Shown here: one piece after another, positions 1 to 4,641 of the stretch | How the letters are laid out: the number at the start of each line of letters is the position of its first letter | How positions within the stretch are numbered: the first letter of the stretch is position 1 | Assembly (NCBI GenBank): GCA_030615705.1 | Contig: JAUWYT010000038.1 | Span: 1-9,623, forward strand | Direction: 5' to 3' | DNA length: 9,623 nucleotides | Origin: Chloroflexota bacterium | GTDB taxonomy: Bacteria > Chloroflexota > Anaerolineae > VGOG01 | Program-made: the position numbers and the translations under genes | Notes under the pieces: model-generated | Database searches by the model: none | The model's input: only the letters and a program-made list of their open reading frames with translations | Told to the model about the DNA's origin: nothing

Positions 1-158
1 CCTAGAACAACGGTCGGTTATGCTATCGGCTCCGCCCAGCCCGAGCATCCAAATACAGGCCAGGTTTCATTGCCCCCGTTACCAATCCTCAGTTATGCGG
101 TTGAAATGTGCCCCTGCCACTATGTAGCCATGGATGACCAACACTTGACAAACCAAGA
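1..158. other. Left intergenic edge, no gene seen
   Basis: No frame on either strand gives a convincing protein here. Short ATG frames on the minus strand end within about 15 codons. A TTGACA hexamer occurs on the plus strand at 145-150, but no -10 lies 16-18 bases downstream. If the leftward promoter at 316-344 is active, this stretch is transcribed as leader or downstream RNA for something beyond the left edge. Confidence 0.5.
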
Positions 159-243
159 AGCGCCGAAGGTGGGACGCTCAGTACGAGTGCCCCTGAATCG
201 GCGCTGGGGCAGCAGGGCCAACACAAGCCACTCTTGCCGCCCC
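159..243 (-). ncRNA. Candidate structured RNA or leader with two adjacent strong stems
   Basis: Read on the minus strand, GGGGCGGCA (243-235) pairs with TGCTGCCCC (214-206) over nine positions, with one G-U wobble. The plus-strand copy would have an A-C mismatch at that position. Immediately next, AGCGCCGA (205-198) pairs perfectly with TCGGCGCT (166-159). That stem encloses a further hairpin, GGGGCACTC (193-185) with GAGCGTCCC (179-171), around a five-base loop, with eight of nine positions paired. The stretch after 159 on the minus strand is moderately T-rich (TCTTGGTTTGTC). The element starts about 65 nt after the start point expected from the promoter at 316-344. It could be the 5' leader of a gene to the left, a small RNA, or chance folding of GC-rich DNA. 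I do not recognise a riboswitch class. Confidence 0.4.
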
Positions 244-315
244 ATTGCATTTACAAACCTGCCCTTGGAAGATCATAGCCATTCCTCGGACTGCTTTTTG
301 CGTAAAGTCTTGCCT

Positions 316-344
316 ATTATATCACGTTGTTCCACATTTGTCAA
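316..344 (-). promoter_or_regulatory. Perfect sigma-70 type promoter, leftward
   Basis: On the minus strand TTGACA (344-339) is followed by exactly 17 bases and then TATAAT (321-316). Both hexamers and the spacing match the housekeeping-sigma consensus exactly. Transcription would start near 309 and run toward base 1, so it does not serve the amidohydrolase gene, which lies upstream and ends at 535. It should drive the folded stretch at 159-243 and whatever gene lies beyond the left edge. Confidence 0.75.
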
Positions 345-411
345 GTACCAGCCTGTCCGTCAGAGGCCCTGCATCTGCGATCACCTCCATTGGGACAACA
401 AAATGCAAGCT

Positions 412-433
412 CTGAGGAAGCGAGCGTCCTCAG
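412..433 (-). terminator. Weak stem-loop, possible terminator for the amidohydrolase transcript
   Basis: CTGAGGA (412-418) and TCCTCAG (427-433) form a perfect seven-base stem with an eight-base loop. Leftward transcripts leaving the amidohydrolase gene would meet this hairpin about 100 nt after the stop, followed shortly by TTTTGTTG on the minus strand (404-397). The T-run is separated from the stem by several bases and interrupted, so this is at best an imperfect intrinsic terminator. Confidence 0.3.
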
Positions 434-532
434 GATGGTGGCGTCCAGGCCCATCTTGCTGGTGCGCGCCTTCTGCCCACGGACGTGGGTGGCCGAGGGG
501 TCAAGGGAGCTGCCGGGCTGGTTCTCCCTGAC
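431..532 (-). pseudogene. Remnant resembling the C-terminal region of a UbiD-family decarboxylase
   Basis: Directly after the amidohydrolase stop, one minus-strand frame reads as about 34 protein-like residues. It contains ENQPGSSLDPSATHVRG and, a few residues later, SKMGLDATIL. The pattern of Gly-Ser-Ser-x-Asp-Pro-Ser followed about 20 residues later by Lys-Met-Gly-(Ile/Leu)-Asp-Ala-Thr recalls the end of UbiD-type prenylated-FMN decarboxylases. Third codon positions are mostly G or C, as in real genes here. No start codon or upstream body of such a gene exists, because the frame runs back into the amidohydrolase. The family-like sequence is lost after the Leu at 433-431. I read it as a leftover 3' fragment. 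The family assignment is from memory and tentative; that it was once coding is more secure. Confidence 0.4.
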
Positions 533-534
533 TT

Positions 535-1875
535 CTACACTTGATACTTCCTCACGGTGTGCAGTTCCTCGCCAACCATGCGCCAGGCTCGCTTCTCGGC
601 CTCGTACATGATGCGCTCCTCGTCCAGGGTCAAAAGTTCCCCGTCCCGCATCAGGAGGCGGCCGGCAACCATGACGTGGCTGACGTCGGAGGGCTTGGCC
701 GCGTAGACGATGTTGGAGACCAGATCGTGGCGGGGCCGCAGGTGGGGCTTGTCGAAGTCAAAGATGATGAGGTCCGCGGCTCGGCCAGGGGCGATGACTC
801 CGCTCTCAGGGAAGCCCATGGCCTTGGCCCCGTTCTGCGTCGCCAGGCGAAGGACGCTATCGCCCGGCAGGGCGACGGGGTCACGAAGATAGTTTTTCTG
901 CATGAGGGAGGCCAACCGCGCTTCCTGTAGCATGTCCAGGTCGTTGTTGCTGGCCGGGCCATCGGTGCCCAGGGCAACGTTGATGCCCCTGGCCAATAGC
1001 TCCGGCACCGGTGTCACCCCCATGCCCAGTTTCATGTGGCAGCCGGGACACTGTACGACGTTGACCCGCCTCTGGCGCAGGATCTCCTTGTCCTCTTCGG
1101 TCAGATAAATACAATGGGCAGCGATAGTGGGCACATCGAAGAAGCCCAGGGACTCCAGGTGGGCCACGGGGGTCAGGCCGTGTTTGGCCTGCGAGCTCTT
1201 CACTTGTTCTTCGGACTCGGAGAGGTGGATGTGCAGCCCCACCCCTAGCTCGGCCGCCCGCTGGGCTACTTTAGCCAGGAACTCCGGCGGACAGCTATAT
1301 GGGGCATGGGGGCCCAGGACGGTCCTGATCCGCCCCTCGGCCGCCCCCTGCCACCTCTGCAGGAACTCGATGCTCCCTTCCAGGTCTGCTCCTATCTCTG
1401 CCTCCTCGCCCAGGCCGAAGACACACCAGGCCAAAGTTGCCTTCAGCCCCGCCTCCTCGACCGCTTTAGCGACCTGGTCCATGTAGAAGTAGTGGTCGGC
1501 GAAGCCCACTGTGCCCGAGCGGATCATCTCGGCTGCGGCCAAGGCAGCCCCCCAATACACGTCCTCCTCTTCCAAAGCCGACTCGGCCACCCAGATGCGC
1601 TCGTTTAACCAGCGATCGAAGGGTAAATCGTCGGCCCAACCCCGTATCAGGGTAATCGCGGAGTGGGTGTGAGCGTTGAAGAAGCCAGGCATGACCACGC
1701 AATCGGTGGCTTCGATGACCTCGTCGGGGACGAAGACGGCGGGCACATCCCCCAGAGCTAGAATCTCGTCGTCAGCGATGGCTATGTCGGTGCCCATCAG
1801 CACCTGGCCGTCCTCGTTCAAAGTGATAACGTCTGCGTTCTTGATCAGCATCTTGCTCACGATTTGACCTCCCAT
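535..1875 (-). CDS. mtaD: Amidohydrolase, 5-methylthioadenosine/S-adenosylhomocysteine deaminase family
   Basis: Cytosolic metal-dependent deaminase that hydrolyses the 6-amino group of adenosine-type substrates. The family is known for S-adenosylhomocysteine, methylthioadenosine and sometimes adenosine or guanine-like compounds. Numbering from the ATG at 1875 (446 aa, normal for the family), the metal ligands are visible as HTH (69, 71), the His of HIHLSE (217), and Asp of GTDGPASNN (305). Glu220 and His254 match the catalytic and substrate-contacting residues of the family. RGWADDLPFDRWL after HTH is also typical. The usual Asn-Pro-x-Ser-Asn/His segment before MKLG reads CPGCHMKLGMG, a small departure. 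The start is uncertain: ATG 1875 has GGAGGT eight bases upstream, while GTG 1860 and ATG 1851 are alternatives served by a second GGAGGT. An in-frame extension upstream to 1944 has no ribosome site. The gene diverges from the liv operon. Exact substrate cannot be told from sequence. Confidence 0.93.
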   Translation of the reverse strand: MGGQIVSKMLIKNADVITLNEDGQVLMGTDIAIADDEILALGDVPAVFVPDEVIEATDCVVMPGFFNAHTHSAITLIRGWADDLPFDRWLNERIWVAESALEEEDVYWGAALAAAEMIRSGTVGFADHYFYMDQVAKAVEEAGLKATLAWCVFGLGEEAEIGADLEGSIEFLQRWQGAAEGRIRTVLGPHAPYSCPPEFLAKVAQRAAELGVGLHIHLSESEEQVKSSQAKHGLTPVAHLESLGFFDVPTIAAHCIYLTEEDKEILRQRRVNVVQCPGCHMKLGMGVTPVPELLARGINVALGTDGPASNNDLDMLQEARLASLMQKNYLRDPVALPGDSVLRLATQNGAKAMGFPESGVIAPGRAADLIIFDFDKPHLRPRHDLVSNIVYAAKPSDVSHVMVAGRLLMRDGELLTLDEERIMYEAEKRAWRMVGEELHTVRKYQV

Positions 1876-1889
1876 GACGATTGACCTCC
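1858..1889 (-). repeat. Tandemly duplicated ribosome-binding/start region of the amidohydrolase gene
   Basis: On the minus strand GGAGGTCAATCGTC (1889-1876) is followed by ATG, then GGAGGTCAAATCGTG (1872-1858). The two copies differ by one inserted A and the last base. The first copy puts GGAGGT eight bases before ATG 1875. The second puts GGAGGT six bases before GTG 1860 and fifteen before ATG 1851, and if translation starts at 1875 it also encodes Gly-Gly-Gln-Ile-Val. It is either a small tandem duplication or a deliberate dual-start arrangement. Confidence 0.6.
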
Positions 1890-1909
1890 GTGTCCGGCAT
1901 TGCGTCGCC

Positions 1910-1915
1910 ATTTTA
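1910..1915 (-). promoter_or_regulatory. Weak -10-like hexamer for the amidohydrolase gene
   Basis: TAAAAT lies on the minus strand (read from plus-strand ATTTTA) about 35 bases before the ATG at 1875. The hexamer 17 bases further upstream (TTCTCT) is a poor -35. It is the best candidate I see for this gene, and it partly faces the strong rightward liv promoter. Confidence 0.2.
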
Positions 1916-1947
1916 CCACAATTCGGCCCAAAAGAGAAGAACAAACC

Positions 1948-1976
1948 TTGACAAATTCCTTGGTTTCCCTTATAAT
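1948..1976 (+). promoter_or_regulatory. Perfect sigma-70 type promoter of the liv operon
   Basis: TTGACA (1948-1953), a 17-base spacer, and TATAAT (1971-1976) match the consensus exactly. The start point would be near 1983, giving a leader of about 240 nt before the binding-protein ATG at 2225. The only genes downstream on this strand are the five liv genes, so this is their likely main promoter. Confidence 0.8.
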
Positions 1977-1982
1977 ATGTCT

Positions 1983-2224
1983 TGATTTTGTGTCCCCAAG
2001 GCGATGATGGCTTAGGAGGGCGATGCTGCCGCTAAATGCACGCCGTCACGATTTGGGGACCTTTTTAATAGCGGCCGGTTCTGACTTTCCCTGAAAGCGG
2101 CCCGCTGCGGGAGAGGAGGTGATGAAAGCCTATGGTGTGGTGTGACTAATCCATCTGATCTGGCTGCAGGATTGGGCTGCCTTCGGCCACTCGGAAATAA
2201 CAAAAAACAGGGAGGAGATAGCAA
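1983..2224 (+). promoter_or_regulatory. Long structured 5' leader of the liv operon
   Basis: The untranslated leader has several paired elements. GTCCCCAA (1992-1999) pairs perfectly with TTGGGGAC (2053-2060), closing a 53-base loop, and is followed at once by CTTTTTAATA, like a terminator or an aptamer closing stem with a U-tract. Next, AGCGGCC (2070-2076) pairs with GGCCCGCT (2099-2106) with one bulged base and encloses the hairpin CTTTC-CCT-GAAAG (2085-2097). The extended Shine-Dalgarno-like AGGAGGTGATG follows (2114-2124), well before the real site at 2211-2217. Two very short frames with ribosome-like sites exist: 2023-2094 (23 aa, four Leu codons) and 2122-2145 (MKAYGVV). The layout would suit attenuation or a riboswitch, but I match no known class. 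Confidence 0.45.
2122..2145 (+). other. Possible seven-residue leader peptide in the liv leader
   Basis: ATG at 2122 opens a frame reading MKAYGVV and stopping at TGA. AGGAGG ends only two bases before the ATG, closer than ideal, so initiation is uncertain. Two adjacent Val codons would be meaningful if this operon were attenuated by branched-chain amino acid supply. Two codons alone are weak evidence. Confidence 0.2.
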
Positions 2225-3436
2225 ATGAAGTACAGTAAAGCTCTCAGTATTCTGATGCTGACCGTTCTGCTCGTGTCAGCCTGCGCGCCCAAAGCGGCAC
2301 CCTTCGAGTGCACGGACGCAATCGGCTGCGTGACTATCGCGCCGGGCGATCCGGTCCGTATCGGCTACGCTCTGGTGCTCAGCGGTCCGAACGAATCGCT
2401 GGGCATAGACTCTCGGAACGGCATCGAGATCGCCGTTGGTGACCACGACACAAAAGTCCTCGAACACCCGATCGAACTGGTGGGTGAGGACGCCATGTGC
2501 AGCGCCGAGGGTGGCCAGACGGCCCTCACCAAGCTGGCCGCCGACCCCAGCCTGATCGGCATCATCGGCACCAACTGCTCCAGCGCGGGCGAACCGGCCT
2601 CGAGGATCGCCTCCGACGCCGGCATGGTGCTGCTGTCGCCCTCCAACACTGCCCCGTCGCTGACCAACCCCGACCTGGCGTGGAATCCTGGCTACTTCCG
2701 CATCTGCCACAACGACAACATCCAGGGCGCGGCCATGGCGAAGTACGTGTACGAGGAGTTGGGCGCGCGTACGGCCGCCACGATCCACGACGGCAGCCCC
2801 TACGCCGACCAGTTGCAGGAGGTGTTCGCCAACACGTTCAAGGAAATGGGCGGCACCATCACGGCTCAGGAGGCGGTCAACGTGGGCGACACCGACATGC
2901 GCCCCATCCTGACGACCATCGCCGTGGGCTCGCCGGACTTCCTCTACTACCCGATCTTTATCCCCGAGGGTGCCCAGATCACCAGGCAGGCGGGGGACAT
3001 CGCTGGTCTGGAGAACACGACCCTGGCGGGCGCGGATGGCATGTATTCGCCGGACTTTGTCGAAGCCGCCGGCGACGCCTGCGAGGGCATGTATATCTCG
3101 GGCCCGAACCTGGCCTTCGAGAATCCAATCTACGACCACTTCCTGGAGGTCCACCTGGAGAAGTACGGCAAGACGTTGAGTGTCTTCCACGCCCAGGCCT
3201 ACGATGGGACGATGATGCTCCTGGCCGCCATCGAGAAGGTCGCGGTACAGGATGAGGATGGCACGCTGCACATCGGACGGCAGGACATACGCGATGCGCT
3301 GTACGCCACGAAGGACTTTGACGGCATCACCGGCAATCTGAACTGCGACCAGTACGGCGACTGCGCCGACCCGGAGATCGCGGTCAACCAGCTCCAGAAC
3401 GGCGAGTACGTTCCACTCTGGACGTACGTGCCGTAG
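2225..3436 (+). CDS. Branched-chain amino acid type ABC transporter substrate-binding lipoprotein
   Basis: Extracytoplasmic receptor that captures the substrate for the LivHMGF importer encoded directly downstream. The N-terminus (MKYSKALSILMLTVLLVSAC) is a lipoprotein signal with the lipobox Cys at residue 20. The body (from about 43 to the end, 403 aa in all) is a type I periplasmic-binding-protein fold of the LIV family: IGYALVLSGPNESLGIDS near the start, GIIGTNCSS at 112-120, LLSPSNTAPSLT at 136-147, and HAQAYDGTMML at 322-332. The mature part has eight further Cys (29, 35, 92, 118, 161, 286, 374, 380). Cys92-Cys118 has nearly the spacing of the disulfide in E. coli LIV-binding protein. 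GGAGGAG (2211-2217) lies seven bases before the ATG. Family assignment is firm; ligand specificity cannot be read. Leu/Ile/Val, amides, urea and nucleosides are all known for relatives. Confidence 0.95.
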   Translation: MKYSKALSILMLTVLLVSACAPKAAPFECTDAIGCVTIAPGDPVRIGYALVLSGPNESLGIDSRNGIEIAVGDHDTKVLEHPIELVGEDAMCSAEGGQTALTKLAADPSLIGIIGTNCSSAGEPASRIASDAGMVLLSPSNTAPSLTNPDLAWNPGYFRICHNDNIQGAAMAKYVYEELGARTAATIHDGSPYADQLQEVFANTFKEMGGTITAQEAVNVGDTDMRPILTTIAVGSPDFLYYPIFIPEGAQITRQAGDIAGLENTTLAGADGMYSPDFVEAAGDACEGMYISGPNLAFENPIYDHFLEVHLEKYGKTLSVFHAQAYDGTMMLLAAIEKVAVQDEDGTLHIGRQDIRDALYATKDFDGITGNLNCDQYGDCADPEIAVNQLQNGEYVPLWTYVP

Positions 3437-3494
3437 TGCGCTCTACGTCCGGCATCCAGGCTGTTAGTCTGGAACCGGTGATCCTGGGAATGAG

Positions 3495-3534
3495 GGGGAT
3501 GAGTCCAGGTGGGGTTTGGCCAGGACTCATCCCC
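3495..3534 (+). repeat. Perfect 12-bp stem-loop between the binding-protein and permease genes
   Basis: GGGGATGAGTCC (3495-3506) and GGACTCATCCCC (3523-3534) are exact inverted copies separated by 16 bases. No T-run follows, so it is not a classic terminator. It lies 58 bases after the binding-protein stop and 13 bases before the GGGGAG ribosome site of livH. Hairpins at this junction in other import operons protect the upstream message or limit read-through, which keeps binding protein in excess over the membrane parts. I infer the same here. An operator site is an alternative. Confidence 0.65.
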
Positions 3535-3557
3535 ATCCCTGTAAGTGGGGAGAGACT

Positions 3558-4631
3558 ATGCAAACGACTATACGTCAGCGGTTTGAGAACATTGACTATC
3601 TAGATATTGCTCTGTGGGTGCTCCGCATCGTGATCATCGTGGCCGTCTTATGGGGAACTGTGGCCACCATTCTCGACAACCCATATTCCACCGAGCAGTG
3701 GCTGGACTTTTTGATTTTTGGCCTGGCTCAGGGCAGCCTCTACGCGCTGATCGCGCTGGGTTACACGCTGGTGTACGGCGTGTTGCTCATGATCAATTTC
3801 GCTCACGGTGAGTTCTTCATGGCGGGGATCTTTACCGCCACCGTCTTCGTTGCCATCCCCCTGGATGCGTCCGGCTTCACGGATCGCCATCCAATCTGGG
3901 CCTTACTCGTCATCGCTGTCGTGGCCATAGCCACCTCGATGGGCATCGCCGTGCTGACGGAGCGCGTGGCCTACCGCCCGCTTCGACGTGCCCCGCGCCT
4001 GGTGCCGTTGATCACGGCCATCGGCGCCTCGTTCTTCTGGCAGTACTTCTTCCGCGGCCTGTACGGTTCCGGCATCACCGCTTTTCCCGACGTCGCTCTT
4101 CTAAAAGGATCATGGACCATTTTGGGGCTGGAAATCTTAAAGTCCCAGGTCGTCGTGATCGTGGCCTCAGTCCTGATGCTGATCGGATTGTATATCTTCG
4201 TCATGCGAACCAGGATGGGGAAGGCGATGCGCGCCGTGTCGGAGGACAAAGACGTCGCTGCCCTGATGGGGATTGACGTGGACCGGGTGATCATGATCAC
4301 CTTTGCCGTCGGCGCGGCGATGGCCGGGGCGGCCGGGGTGCTGTACGCACTGATGTACCGGCAGGTGCACTTTTTTATGGGTTTTTTCCCAGGCCTCAAA
4401 GCCTTCACCGCCGCCGTGCTGGGAGGCATCGGCAGCGTCCCAGGGGCCGCGCTGGGCGGATTGCTCCTGGGGCTGTTCGAATCGGTTGGGCCCTGCCTAT
4501 TTCTGGAGGGGTTGGGCATAACCTCGCCCTACCAGCTCAAGGACGTGATCGCCTTCACCATGCTGGTGCTGGTGCTGTTGGTCCGGCCCCAGGGCATCAT
4601 GGGCGAGCGGTTAGCCGAGAAGAAGGCCTAG
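3558..4631 (+). CDS. livH: Branched-chain amino acid type ABC transporter permease LivH
   Basis: Integral membrane subunit forming half of the import channel with LivM. Numbered from ATG 3558 (357 aa), the LivH hallmarks are GSLYALIALGYTLVYG at 59-74, INFAHGEFFMAG at 79-90, YRPLRRAPRLVPLITAIG at 139-156, and the ATPase-contacting loop RMGKAMRAVSEDKDVAALMG around 219-238. A final Gly-rich segment (LGGIGSVPGAALGG, about 288-301) and VRPQGIMG near the C-terminus are also typical. The usual family length is about 290-310. The surplus is an N-terminal stretch of roughly 50 residues with one extra membrane segment (about 16-39). ATG 3558 is chosen because GGGGAG precedes it by six bases; an in-frame TTG at 3516 falls inside the preceding hairpin region and has no ribosome site. 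The stop is followed within a few bases by livM. Confidence 0.94.
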   Translation: MQTTIRQRFENIDYLDIALWVLRIVIIVAVLWGTVATILDNPYSTEQWLDFLIFGLAQGSLYALIALGYTLVYGVLLMINFAHGEFFMAGIFTATVFVAIPLDASGFTDRHPIWALLVIAVVAIATSMGIAVLTERVAYRPLRRAPRLVPLITAIGASFFWQYFFRGLYGSGITAFPDVALLKGSWTILGLEILKSQVVVIVASVLMLIGLYIFVMRTRMGKAMRAVSEDKDVAALMGIDVDRVIMITFAVGAAMAGAAGVLYALMYRQVHFFMGFFPGLKAFTAAVLGGIGSVPGAALGGLLLGLFESVGPCLFLEGLGITSPYQLKDVIAFTMLVLVLLVRPQGIMGERLAEKKA

Positions 4632-4641
4632 GGAGATGACA

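Noticed and set aside
145..150. TTGACA on the plus strand as a rightward promoter
   Set aside because: No -10-like hexamer lies at suitable spacing.
178..282. Minus-strand frame of 34 codons starting MAMIFQGQ in the leftward leader
   Set aside because: GAGGA directly abuts the ATG with no spacer, the composition is unconvincing, and the frame runs through the strong stems at 159-243.
70..611. Open plus-strand frames of 94-153 aa in the left region
   Set aside because: They lack ribosome sites, have irregular composition, and overlap the promoter, folded element and UbiD-like remnant on the other strand.
1042..1050. CxxCH heme-c attachment motif in the amidohydrolase
   Set aside because: The protein is cytosolic with no signal peptide and belongs to a metal-dependent hydrolase family, so the match is coincidental.
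2276..3271. Long minus-strand open frame (331 aa) opposite the binding-protein gene
   Set aside because: It is the antisense shadow of a GC-rich gene. The plus-strand frame has a clear lipoprotein signal and family motifs; the minus frame has none.
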